Positions 17,906 to 26,879 of a stretch of 64,000 nt of DNA are shown here, one piece after another. Source of the stretch: CBDCTM01 sp965222005 (lineage in GTDB: Bacteria; Bacteroidota; Bacteroidia; Chitinophagales; Saprospiraceae). The notes under the pieces are model-generated. The model had not been told where the DNA came from. It saw only the letters and a list, made by a program, of their open reading frames with translations, and did not search any database. The position numbers and the translations under genes are program-made. Position 1 is the first letter of the stretch; each line of letters starts with the position of its first letter. Location: assembly GCA_965222005.1 (NCBI GenBank), contig OZ244935.1, positions 2,728,001 to 2,792,000 on the forward strand, in the 5' to 3' direction.

Positions 17906-20377
17906 ATGAAATCTGTTTACACAGCTTACCTTATTCTTATCTTTCTGTTGACAGCGATCGGGCTTGATGCTCAAAACAACCGCAACTGGCAGGCTAAGCG
18001 GCAGGGGCGGGTACCCGTGAGCGTTAGTGGCAAAGTAGTAAGCGGGGAGAGTGGCCAGCCATTGGCCTTTGCAACTATCTCCCTCTTTACCTTGCGCGAT
18101 AGCAGCCTGGTGGCAGGTGCTATCAGTAATGAAGACGGCACTTTTGAAATGCAGGCACGACCAGGAAGATTCTATGCCATCGTGGATTTTCTCTCTTACG
18201 ATAAAAAGGTGATCGAAGACATTGCCATAGAGAGGGGAAGTACCCGCTTCGATATGGGCTCGATCAGCTTGGCCGAAAGCGTCACCACTTTGTCAGAGGT
18301 GGAAGTGACTGCGGAGAAGAGCCAGATGCAGCTGCAGCTCGACAAGCGAGTGTTTAATGTGGGTAAAGATATAAGCAATATTGGTCGGAGTGCTTCTGAA
18401 ATTCTGGAAAATCTGCCATCCATCGAAGTGGATATTGAAGGGAATGTGAGCCTGCGGGGTAGTGAAAATGTGCGTATCCTCGTGGATGGAAAACCCTCCG
18501 GCCTGCTCGGCATTGGTCGTTCGGATGCGCTGCGTAGCCTGCAAGGCGAGCTGATCGAGCGCATTGAAGTAATTACCAATCCGGGGGCTCGCTATGATGC
18601 AGAGGGGGAGGTGGGTATCATTAATATCGTTTTGAAAAAGGGAAAGCAAAAAGGAATGAACGGCTCCTTTACCCTTAGAGGAGGCTATCCGCTCAATTAT
18701 GGGGCGTCCTACAGCCTCAACTTTCGCCAGAAAAAGATGAACCTGTTCAGCAATTTTGGACTCAACTACCGTGAAAATCCTGGTAGTGGCCATTTTTTCC
18801 AACAGTTTTTCCAGGAGGATGGCTCCGTGTTGACCAATCGGATTGACCGTGAGCACACGCGTGCTGGCTATGGGGGCAACATTCAGTTGGGTACGGATTT
18901 GTACCTAAACCAATTCCATACACTTACCGCTTCTGCCATGTACAGGCGTTCGGAAGGGCGCAACGATTCAAAGCTGACCTATCGCGATTATGATGCAAAC
19001 GATGAGTTGACGGGTACTACCACCCGCAAGGATGACGAAGAGGAGCCGGAGAACAATTTTGAAACTGCTGTCAATTATACCCGTACTTTCGAGCAAAAGG
19101 ATCGCAAATGGTCGGTCGATTTCCAATATCAGATCAATGATGAAACGGAGCTGTCGGACATCACCGAGCTGAACCTCGAAACCCAGAGCGGGCTCTTTCA
19201 GTCGTCCAGCAATACAGAGGATGAAACGAATTGGTTGTTTCAAACCGACTATGTGCATCCTTTTAACAAAGAAGGGCGCTTCGAGCTGGGCCTCAAAACG
19301 ACGCTGCGCAACATCGACAATGACTATCAGGTGCAGCAGCAGGAGAATGGCGAATGGATAGTACTGCGGGGCTTTGACGATCACTTGAAATATGAGGAAA
19401 ACATCCACGCAGCTTATGCCATTATTGGCAACAAACACAAAAAATTGAGTTACCAAATTGGCCTGCGCAGCGAATATTCTGATATCCGTACAGAGCTTGT
19501 AGAGACCAAAGAGGTGAACGATCGCAACTATTTCGACCTATTTCCCAGCGTACATCTTTCATATGAAGTGAAGCAGGAAAATCAGTTACAGCTGAGTTAT
19601 AGCCGTCGCCTCAGTCGCCCCCGTTTTCGGCATTTGCTTCCCTTTTCGGGCTATAGCGACAGTCGGCGCCTGTGGCATGGCAATCCCGAGCTCAACCCGG
19701 AATATACCAACTCCTGGGAGCTTGGTTATTTGCAGTACTTTGGTGAGGGATCGCTGTTGTCGAGCGTCTATTATCGGCATCGCAAGGGGGTTATTCAACG
19801 GGTGACGCTTCCGCTGGCCGATACAGATACCCTTGAAATATTCCCCGTCAACCTCTCAGAGCAGGATGCTTACGGGCTCGAATTTGCGCTTACGTACAAT
19901 TTTACCAAATGGTGGAGCGCAAATGGCAGTTTCAATTTTTACAGGGCCATCACAGATGGGGAATACGAGGGCCGCGATCTGTCGAGTGATACGTACAGCT
20001 GGCGAAGCCGGTTTTCCACCAAACTTACCTTTTTTAAAAACCTCGATTTTCAACTCTCGCTGAGGTATCGGGGGCCGCATAATGGTGCGCAGGGCCACCG
20101 AAAAGCTATGTATAGCCTGGATGCCGGTTTGGCAAAGGATGTGCTCAAAGGCAAAGGAACGCTTAGCTTCAGCGCCCGTGATTTATTCAATACGCGCAAG
20201 TGGCGAAGTACCGTGGAAGAGCCCGATTTTTTCAGCGAAACGGAATTTCAATGGCGGTCCCGCACCTTTACGTTGAGCTTAAACTATCGGCTCAATCAAA
20301 AGAAGCAGCGCGGGCGTAGAGGTGAGCGGGGCAGCGGCAGTTTTGAAGGAGGAGGAGATGAAGGCGGTGGATTTTGA
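17906..20377 (+). CDS. TonB-dependent outer-membrane beta-barrel protein
   Basis: 823 residues. A signal peptide ending near LDAQ is followed by a carboxypeptidase-regulatory-like domain (about 36-120; VSGKVVSGESGQPLAFATI), a plug domain (about 140-225; LDKRVFNVGKDISNIG, RILVDGKPSG, IERIEVITNPGARYDAEG) and a C-terminal outer-membrane barrel of about 590 residues rich in alternating aromatic strands. This matches the outer-membrane beta-barrel/TonB-dependent receptor group of Bacteroidota. No SusD gene is adjacent, so ligand is unknown. The C-terminal Gly-rich tail (GSGSFEGGGDEGGGF) is unusual. A paralogue lies at 57116-59623. Confidence 0.88.
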   Translation: MKSVYTAYLILIFLLTAIGLDAQNNRNWQAKRQGRVPVSVSGKVVSGESGQPLAFATISLFTLRDSSLVAGAISNEDGTFEMQARPGRFYAIVDFLSYDKKVIEDIAIERGSTRFDMGSISLAESVTTLSEVEVTAEKSQMQLQLDKRVFNVGKDISNIGRSASEILENLPSIEVDIEGNVSLRGSENVRILVDGKPSGLLGIGRSDALRSLQGELIERIEVITNPGARYDAEGEVGIINIVLKKGKQKGMNGSFTLRGGYPLNYGASYSLNFRQKKMNLFSNFGLNYRENPGSGHFFQQFFQEDGSVLTNRIDREHTRAGYGGNIQLGTDLYLNQFHTLTASAMYRRSEGRNDSKLTYRDYDANDELTGTTTRKDDEEEPENNFETAVNYTRTFEQKDRKWSVDFQYQINDETELSDITELNLETQSGLFQSSSNTEDETNWLFQTDYVHPFNKEGRFELGLKTTLRNIDNDYQVQQQENGEWIVLRGFDDHLKYEENIHAAYAIIGNKHKKLSYQIGLRSEYSDIRTELVETKEVNDRNYFDLFPSVHLSYEVKQENQLQLSYSRRLSRPRFRHLLPFSGYSDSRRLWHGNPELNPEYTNSWELGYLQYFGEGSLLSSVYYRHRKGVIQRVTLPLADTDTLEIFPVNLSEQDAYGLEFALTYNFTKWWSANGSFNFYRAITDGEYEGRDLSSDTYSWRSRFSTKLTFFKNLDFQLSLRYRGPHNGAQGHRKAMYSLDAGLAKDVLKGKGTLSFSARDLFNTRKWRSTVEEPDFFSETEFQWRSRTFTLSLNYRLNQKKQRGRRGERGSGSFEGGGDEGGGF

Positions 20378-20395
20378 GGGAAAGATGCTGCTGAA

Positions 20396-21055
20396 TCAAT
20401 AATTGGTTATCCCTTCTACTCTGGCCAGTTGATATTTTTTGGTTTTGAGCATATTGCGGAAGCGCTTCATCGATTCCATAGGCCCCTGATCGATCGCCAA
20501 ATTGACCAGCCAGTCGGGGATGTTGCCACCGGGGTGAGAATTTAGGGTATATACTACATCCACCTTATTGGTGCTCAGGGGAGTAAAGACCCATCTGTTG
20601 TAGTGATTTTCAATGCGCACCATCTCCTCCGAATGTTGTAGCACATTGTTTTTGCTAATCGTTTCGCTAATAATAGCCTTGCTCATGGGGTCTTGGCTAA
20701 AGGTAGAGCGTACCGTCATATCCCGATCGCTGAGTGGCCAGGGGAAGTCCATGATATAGTAATCAATCGTTTCGGTAGGCGAGACTTGCCTCAGGGTTTT
20801 GGACTTGGCACATCTGTACACCCAGTTTTGGTAAGCATTGATATCCCCTATGAGAGCTACTATGCTGTTCATGGAAGCCTCTACCTGCAAGGTGATTTTA
20901 AGCTCTTTAAGGTTGGAATCCTGTACATCGCGGGTATAAACACGGATGCCGTCACGCTCTTTTTTGAAAACCCATTCCGATTGGCTGTGGTGGGAGGTGA
21001 AGGAGAGAAGACTGAATACTAAAATCAGGGAGCTGAGGTAAATCCGGTATTTCAT
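20396..21055 (-). CDS. START-like lipid-binding domain protein
   Basis: 219 residues with an N-terminal signal (about residues 1-20). The mature part matches a START/SRPBCC layout: EWVFKKERDGIRVYTRDVQDS, SIVALIGDINAYQNWVYRC, YYIMDFPWPLSDRDM, and a C-terminal helix region NIPDWLVNLAIDQGPMESM. START proteins bind lipids or other hydrophobic ligands. Here it would act in the periplasm (inference from the signal). It is tail to tail with the upstream barrel gene, 18 nt apart, and divergent from thyA. Confidence 0.82.
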   Translation of the reverse strand: MKYRIYLSSLILVFSLLSFTSHHSQSEWVFKKERDGIRVYTRDVQDSNLKELKITLQVEASMNSIVALIGDINAYQNWVYRCAKSKTLRQVSPTETIDYYIMDFPWPLSDRDMTVRSTFSQDPMSKAIISETISKNNVLQHSEEMVRIENHYNRWVFTPLSTNKVDVVYTLNSHPGGNIPDWLVNLAIDQGPMESMKRFRNMLKTKKYQLARVEGITNY

Positions 21056-21123
21056 GAATAAACAAGCTGCTTAAGTGTTAGTAATTAGTTGTCCGCAAGT
21101 TAGTGAACAATTCAATTAGTTAT

Positions 21124-21131
21124 TAGTTTTG
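21124..21131 (+). promoter_or_regulatory. Candidate -7 box for thyA
   Basis: TAGTTTTG matches TAnnTTTG, 53 nt before the thyA ATG. No strong -33 TTG at 20 nt distance. Confidence 0.35.
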
Positions 21132-21184
21132 CGATGCTTGTATGAATACTAAAAAAGCAAAATGTATTCCTCAATTCCAAATTC

Positions 21185-21979
21185 ATGAGGGTATATCTCG
21201 ATTTATTGCAAAAAATATTGGATCAAGGTATTGAAAAGAGTGACCGGACGGGTACGGGTACACTCAGTATTTTTGGTCAACAGATGCGCTTCGATTTGCA
21301 GCAGGGCTTTCCCTTGCTCACCACCAAAAAGCTTCACCTGCGCTCCATAATCCACGAATTGCTCTGGTTTTTGAAGGGAGATACGAACATCCAATACCTC
21401 CAGGACAAGGGAGTGCGTATCTGGAACGAATGGGCCGATGAGGCAGGCGAACTGGGCCCGGTGTACGGAAAGCAGTGGCGCAGCTGGCAATGCCCCGACG
21501 GTGGCACCATCGATCAAATCAGCCAGGCCATTGAGCTGATCCGTACAAAGCCCCACTCGCGGCGCATTATAGTAAGTGCATGGAATGTTGGAGAGCTCTC
21601 TCGTATGGCATTGGCCCCCTGCCATTGCCTTTTTCAGTTTTATGTAGCAGACGGCAAACTCTCTTGCCAGCTTTACCAGCGCTCGGCTGATACATTTCTT
21701 GGGGTGCCCTTCAACATTGCCTCCTATGCCCTGCTCACCTTGATGATGGCACAGGTCTGCGGGCTGCAGCCAGGCGATTTTGTGCATACCCTGGGCGACA
21801 CACATTTGTACAGCAACCACCTTGAGCAGACCCGCTTGCAGTTGAGCCGCGAGCCCCGGCCATTACCCAAAATGGTCATCAATCCGGATGTGCATTCGAT
21901 TTTTGATTTTAAGTATGAAGATTTTGAGTTGCAGGACTACCATCCGTATCCGCATATCAAAGCAGCCGTTTCGGTATGA
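21185..21979 (+). CDS. thyA: Thymidylate synthase
   Basis: 264 residues, the same length as E. coli ThyA. It methylates dUMP to dTMP with methylene-tetrahydrofolate. Motifs: SDRTGTGTLSIFGQQMRFD, LLTTKKLHLRSIIHELLWFL, WNEWADEAGELGPVYGKQWR, and the active-site PCH with Cys at residue 146, the same position as in E. coli. Also QLYQRSADTFLGVPFNIASY and the C-terminal AAVSV tail. Cytoplasmic. It stands alone between the START-like gene and the respiratory block. Confidence 0.96.
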   Translation: MRVYLDLLQKILDQGIEKSDRTGTGTLSIFGQQMRFDLQQGFPLLTTKKLHLRSIIHELLWFLKGDTNIQYLQDKGVRIWNEWADEAGELGPVYGKQWRSWQCPDGGTIDQISQAIELIRTKPHSRRIIVSAWNVGELSRMALAPCHCLFQFYVADGKLSCQLYQRSADTFLGVPFNIASYALLTLMMAQVCGLQPGDFVHTLGDTHLYSNHLEQTRLQLSREPRPLPKMVINPDVHSIFDFKYEDFELQDYHPYPHIKAAVSV

Positions 21980-22026
21980 GAGTTTATTTAGAACTGATCT
22001 AAATAAGTGAAGGCGTTTGATTAATA

Positions 22027-22057
22027 TTGGTATTACAGACAACGAATTTTATATTTG
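22027..22057 (+). promoter_or_regulatory. Promoter of the ACIII-oxidase operon
   Basis: TTG at 22027-22029, a 20-nt spacer, then TATATTTG at 22050-22057 give a full match to the Bacteroidota -33/-7 pattern. Transcription would begin near 22064, leaving about 65 nt of leader before the actA ATG at 22131. This rules out the longer frame starting at 22017. Confidence 0.65.
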
Positions 22058-22130
22058 CGCTGACAAAACGATGACATTCATTTTTTTCAATGTACACACA
22101 CTTTTTACAAGAAAATTAAAGGCTACCATA

Positions 22131-23543
22131 ATGATTATTAAGCCGCTGAATTTAAGACTCTGTCTTTCCATTTGTCTCACCTTTTTTGCTCTCTGTCTTT
22201 TTGCTGAACCCAACATCAACGAAGGGAAATCCCTCTTCAAAGACAACTGTGCGCAATGCCACAATCGCAATATGACCGACGACCTTACCGGCCCTGCTCT
22301 GGCTGGTTGGGAGGATCGCTGGGCCGACTACCCCCAAGAAGACCTTTACCGCTGGATTCGCAACTCACAGGCACTCATCGCTGAGGGACATCCCAGGGCA
22401 GTGGAAGTATGGAATGAATGGAAGCCGACTGTAATGAATAGCCTGCCTAACCTCACCGATCAGCAGATCGAATCCATCTTGGGATACATCAATGCAGTGA
22501 TAGCAGGAGAGATTGATGTGCCTGTGGTTACCACTACAGGTGCCGGGAGTGGCGCTGCTGAAAAAAGCGATAACACCTTTTTGTTCGTCACCTTATTCAT
22601 CATACTTGCCATTTTGGCTATCGTATTGGCGCGCATCATCTCCAACCTCAACCACATGGCCGCTGTGCGGGAAGGGATGGAAGCTCCGCCGCGCAAGAGT
22701 TTTATGGAAATGATCACCAGCAAGGGCGTGGTTGCCTTTGTGGTATTTGCCCTGGTCGTTTTGGGTGGTTACACCACTGTCAACAATGCCATCAACCTGG
22801 GGAGGCAACAAGGCTATGCACCTACACAGCCGATCAAATTTTCTCACGAGCTACATGCCGGCACCAATGGCATTGATTGTCAATATTGCCATGACGGGGC
22901 CCGCCGCTCCAAGCATTCGGTAATACCCGCCGCCAATACTTGTATGAATTGCCATCGGGCTATCAAGAAGGGGCCGGAGCATGGTACGGCTGAAATTTCA
23001 AAGATTTATGCTTCCATTGGCTTCAACCCCAATACGGATAAGTATATCGATAACTATGAAGCGATACCCGATACAGAAATTGAAGCCATCTTCAGGGAAT
23101 GGATTGGCAGCCAATATCTCAAGGACAACAATGCCAGCAGCCTGGACCGGGAAGGAGAGCGGATAGTGGATATGCAGTGGGAGGGAATCAAAAACTCATT
23201 GACCAATGATATGAAGGAGCGCATTCCCGGCCCCATCGAGTGGGTGCGCATTCACAGCTTGCCGGATCATGTGTATTTCAATCACTCACAGCACGTAACG
23301 GTTGGTAAGCTGGAATGCCAGCAATGCCACGGCCCTGTGGAAAAAATGGCAGTATTGCAACAGCATTCGCCCCTTTCGATGGCCTGGTGTGTGAATTGCC
23401 ACCGCGAAACCGAAGTGAAATTTGCCGGCAATGATTATTACAAAAACTGGGAAGTATATCACAAAGAGTTGACCAACGGAAGTCGCGACAAAGTGACGGT
23501 TGAAGACATCGGTGGGCTGGAATGCCAAAAATGTCACTATTAA
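22131..23543 (+). CDS. actA: Alternative complex III subunit A, multiheme cytochrome c
   Basis: 470 residues from ATG 22131. An export signal (about 1-28) is followed by a monoheme cytochrome c domain (CAQCH), a membrane helix, and a cytochrome c7/pentaheme region with CQYCH, CMNCH, CQQCH, CVNCH and CQKCH. That makes six CxxCH motifs, the last ending two residues before the stop. Well-studied ActA is pentaheme, so this is the form with an extra N-terminal cytochrome domain. It passes electrons within ACIII from quinol towards a soluble or oxidase-bound cytochrome c, on the periplasmic side. First gene of the block, 56 nt from actB. Confidence 0.92.
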   Translation: MIIKPLNLRLCLSICLTFFALCLFAEPNINEGKSLFKDNCAQCHNRNMTDDLTGPALAGWEDRWADYPQEDLYRWIRNSQALIAEGHPRAVEVWNEWKPTVMNSLPNLTDQQIESILGYINAVIAGEIDVPVVTTTGAGSGAAEKSDNTFLFVTLFIILAILAIVLARIISNLNHMAAVREGMEAPPRKSFMEMITSKGVVAFVVFALVVLGGYTTVNNAINLGRQQGYAPTQPIKFSHELHAGTNGIDCQYCHDGARRSKHSVIPAANTCMNCHRAIKKGPEHGTAEISKIYASIGFNPNTDKYIDNYEAIPDTEIEAIFREWIGSQYLKDNNASSLDREGERIVDMQWEGIKNSLTNDMKERIPGPIEWVRIHSLPDHVYFNHSQHVTVGKLECQQCHGPVEKMAVLQQHSPLSMAWCVNCHRETEVKFAGNDYYKNWEVYHKELTNGSRDKVTVEDIGGLECQKCHY

Positions 23544-23599
23544 TCTATTGAGAAAGATCATCAATCTGTAAGCTATATAATACTATATAGATCAAAAAC

Positions 23600-26500
23600 A
23601 TGAAGGAACTTAAAAACGATGTGTGGGTCGGTATTGCGGACAAAACCAACGACCCTGATTTTATTGAATCCGCTTCGAGCGAATTTTCCGAACTGCCCGT
23701 TGTGGATGCCCTTTCCGACCAACGCTCACTGGAGGTTTCCAGCAATCGCCGCGACTTTTTGAAGTACCTTGGCTTTGGTTTGGGTGCAGCAACCGTGGCC
23801 GCTGGTTGTGATATTCCTGTGCGGAAAGCGATCCCCTATGTCATCAAACCAGACGAAATCGTTCCTGGTGTGGCATCTTATTACGCATCCAGCTACGTAC
23901 AGGGCGGCGACTACTGTGCTATTTTGGTGAAAACCCGCGAAGGGCGCCCCATCAAAATTGAAGGCAATGCCCTATCGCCCATTACCAAGGGAGGTACCAG
24001 TGCCCGCGCACAAGCATCGGTTCTCAGCTTGTATGACACCAGCCGCTTTACGGGGCCGGGCAGCGTGCAGGATGGCGAGTACAGCCAAATATCCTGGAAT
24101 GATCTGGACCAAGCCGTTTCGGCAAAACTGCGTGGAAATGCCCGGATACGTATCCTTTCCAATACCAATATGAGCCCCACTGCTCAACGCGTTTTAGCTG
24201 AGTTTATAGCTAAATATCCGAATACAGAAGTAGTCAGTTACGACCCCGTATCAGCCTCTGCCCTATTGGAAGCTAATGAGCAATGTTTTGGTGTAAAGGC
24301 CATACCGAATTATCAGTTTGGCAAAGCCCAGCAGATCGTGAGCCTGGGAGCTGACTTCCTCGGCACCTGGATATCACCTGTTGAATATGCTGCTGACTAT
24401 GCTACGAACAGAAGCATTAAGGATGTGAAAAAGGCTAAGATGTCGCGCCACATACAGGTTGAAAGCGGCATGAGCCTGACCGGTTCTAATGCCGATCAGC
24501 GCATCATGATCAAACCTAGCGAGCAAGGGGCTGCCATCGCCACCCTTTATAATGAAGTGGCTAAACTCACCGGCGGCTCCACTGTGCAAGCTCCTTCCAT
24601 CAATGCCAAAGCAGCGGCTGCGTTGGCTGTTACGGCCAAAGATTTGGCAAATCATAACGGGCAAGCCATCGTAGTGTCAGGCTCCAATAATGTGGGCGAA
24701 CAAATATTGATCAACAAGATCAACGATCTGCTTGGCAGCTATGGACGCACCATGAGTTTTGCCAATGCCTCAATGCAACGAAAAGGTACCGATGCGGCCA
24801 TTCAGGGGTTGATCAGAGAAATGAACAATGGCGGTGTGGATGTGGTATTTGTGATGGGTGGAGCCAATCCTGCCTTCGATTTGCCCAATGCCGCTGCTTT
24901 CCAGGAAGCCTTCGCCAAAGTAGGTACTAAGGTATCTTTTGCCGGAATAATGGATGAAACTACAGCTCTTTGCAATTATATAGCACCCGCTCACCATTTG
25001 TTGGAAAGCTGGGGAGATGTAGAGCCCAAGCAAGGCATGTTTGGCCTTATTCAGCCTACGATAGCTCCCCTTTTCCAAACCCGGCAGGCTGAAGAGTCCC
25101 TGCTCAAGTGGAGCAACAATCCACAATACAATGGCAAAGCGGATCAGCCTTATTATGAATATCTGAAAGCCAACTGGCAGGCAAATTTATTTGCACAGCA
25201 AAGTGAATTTTCTACTTTCCAGGGCTTTTGGGACAATGCCTTGCACAATGGCTTGTTTAATTCGAGTGCCGTGCTAGAGAGCGCAGCTACCGCTTTTGCA
25301 GCCGATGTACATGCCGCTGTTGCCAAAATCAATACGCCTGCACAGGGCGATGGAATGGAGATCAGCTTCTACGAAGCTGTCAATATGGGACATGGCCAAT
25401 TTGCCAACAATCCCTGGCTGCAGGAAATGCCGGATCCGATTACACGCTGCGTTTGGGGCAACTACCTGAGCGTGCCGGTAGAGTGGGATGGTATAAACAA
25501 GATCAGAGGTATCAAAGGAATTGGTGCTGAAAACAGTAGCAGTATGGCCGATTTAGTGGATATTGGAATTGAGGGCTTGACGCAACGTGTAGTAGCCGTT
25601 CCCCAATTTGGCCAAATGCCAGGTACCTTGGCGATAGGGCTGGGATATGGCCGTAAAGTAGTCGGGATGCCCCGCAAAGAATTGGGCCAGGGTGTTGGTA
25701 CAGATGTATTTCCCTGGCTGGGTGTAGATAAGAACGGCAATACGCAATACTACGCTACGGGTATTGAAATGTCGGGCATTGTTGGTCGCGAAGATGAATT
25801 TGCCTGTGTCCAATACCACCATACAATGGGTGTGAAAGCACTGGATAAAGAAGTGAATGAAGTGGTGAATGTGGATGAGAAAGCACTTGGCCACAAGGGC
25901 TATCAAGGGGCTTTGACCGATCGTTCGATTCTTTACCACGGCAGTTTAAACAAGCTCAATGAACTGGTTGCGCATATTGGAGAGAAGCGGCACGAAGCGG
26001 CAGAATTGAATAGCAAAACCTTGTATCCCTACGAAGAATACAAAGCAGAGTTTTACGATCAGGGGCATCATTGGGGCATGCATATCGACCTCAATGCCTG
26101 CATCGGCTGTGGCGCTTGTACTGTAGCTTGTATGGCTGAAAACAATGTGCCGGTAGTTGGAAAACGAGAGGTACATCGGCATCATGAGATGAGCTGGCTC
26201 CGTATTGACCGTTATTATTATGGCGATTTTGAGAACCCGAGTGTAGTGTACCAGCCTTTGATGTGCCAGCATTGTGATAATGCTCCTTGCGAAAATGTAT
26301 GCCCGGTGGCTGCCACCAATCATAGCTCCGAAGGGCTCAATCAGATGACCTATAATCGTTGTATCGGTACACGCTATTGTGCGAACAACTGCCCCTACAA
26401 GGTGCGTCGCTTCAATTGGCTGGACTATACTACGGCCGATATCTTCTCCGGCAATCAGCCTCAGGTGAACAATGAAGAGGTGCCTTTTGGTGCGGACAAC

Positions 26501-26830
26501 CTGACGCGCATGGTGCTCAATCCGGATGTGACGGTGAGAAGCCGTGGGGTAATTGAAAAATGCTCGTTCTGTGTACAGCGCATCCAGGAAGGCAAATTGG
26601 CGGCCAAAATTGAGCAGCGCCCCTTGTCAGATGATGACGTGAAGCCCGCCTGCCAAACGGCTTGCCCTACCGGCGCAATCGTATTTGGTGATACAAACAA
26701 TAAGAAAGGGAGTGTACACAAAGCGATGGATAATCCACTGACTTACTATCTGTTGGAAGAGATCAATGTGCTGTCTTCGGTAGCTTATACAGCTAAAGTG
26801 CGCAACACCAACGATGAACTGGATGTGTGA
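23600..26830 (+). CDS. actB: Alternative complex III subunit B, iron-sulfur protein
   Basis: 1076 residues. The N-terminal SSNRRDFLKYLGFGLG is a twin-arginine-like signal that ends at a Cys (AAGC). A molybdopterin-oxidoreductase-like domain (about 90-740) is known in this family to lack the cofactor. The C-terminal ferredoxin-like domain has four cysteine clusters: CIGCGACTVAC, CQHCDNAPCENVCP, CIGTRYCANNCP and CSFC/CQTACP, expected to carry one 3Fe-4S and three 4Fe-4S centres. It relays electrons between the membrane quinol site and ActA/ActE hemes. Length and order are as in other Bacteroidota ACIII operons. Confidence 0.93.
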   Translation: MKELKNDVWVGIADKTNDPDFIESASSEFSELPVVDALSDQRSLEVSSNRRDFLKYLGFGLGAATVAAGCDIPVRKAIPYVIKPDEIVPGVASYYASSYVQGGDYCAILVKTREGRPIKIEGNALSPITKGGTSARAQASVLSLYDTSRFTGPGSVQDGEYSQISWNDLDQAVSAKLRGNARIRILSNTNMSPTAQRVLAEFIAKYPNTEVVSYDPVSASALLEANEQCFGVKAIPNYQFGKAQQIVSLGADFLGTWISPVEYAADYATNRSIKDVKKAKMSRHIQVESGMSLTGSNADQRIMIKPSEQGAAIATLYNEVAKLTGGSTVQAPSINAKAAAALAVTAKDLANHNGQAIVVSGSNNVGEQILINKINDLLGSYGRTMSFANASMQRKGTDAAIQGLIREMNNGGVDVVFVMGGANPAFDLPNAAAFQEAFAKVGTKVSFAGIMDETTALCNYIAPAHHLLESWGDVEPKQGMFGLIQPTIAPLFQTRQAEESLLKWSNNPQYNGKADQPYYEYLKANWQANLFAQQSEFSTFQGFWDNALHNGLFNSSAVLESAATAFAADVHAAVAKINTPAQGDGMEISFYEAVNMGHGQFANNPWLQEMPDPITRCVWGNYLSVPVEWDGINKIRGIKGIGAENSSSMADLVDIGIEGLTQRVVAVPQFGQMPGTLAIGLGYGRKVVGMPRKELGQGVGTDVFPWLGVDKNGNTQYYATGIEMSGIVGREDEFACVQYHHTMGVKALDKEVNEVVNVDEKALGHKGYQGALTDRSILYHGSLNKLNELVAHIGEKRHEAAELNSKTLYPYEEYKAEFYDQGHHWGMHIDLNACIGCGACTVACMAENNVPVVGKREVHRHHEMSWLRIDRYYYGDFENPSVVYQPLMCQHCDNAPCENVCPVAATNHSSEGLNQMTYNRCIGTRYCANNCPYKVRRFNWLDYTTADIFSGNQPQVNNEEVPFGADNLTRMVLNPDVTVRSRGVIEKCSFCVQRIQEGKLAAKIEQRPLSDDDVKPACQTACPTGAIVFGDTNNKKGSVHKAMDNPLTYYLLEEINVLSSVAYTAKVRNTNDELDV

Positions 26831-26879
26831 TTCTGTATGTACAAATTGAAAAAAATCAAAGCTCAATAAAAGCAATATT

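Noticed and set aside
23600..26830. Active molybdenum oxidoreductase
   Set aside because: The ACIII context and ActB layout (molybdopterin-like plus ferredoxin-like domains in one chain) point to the known cofactor-free form.
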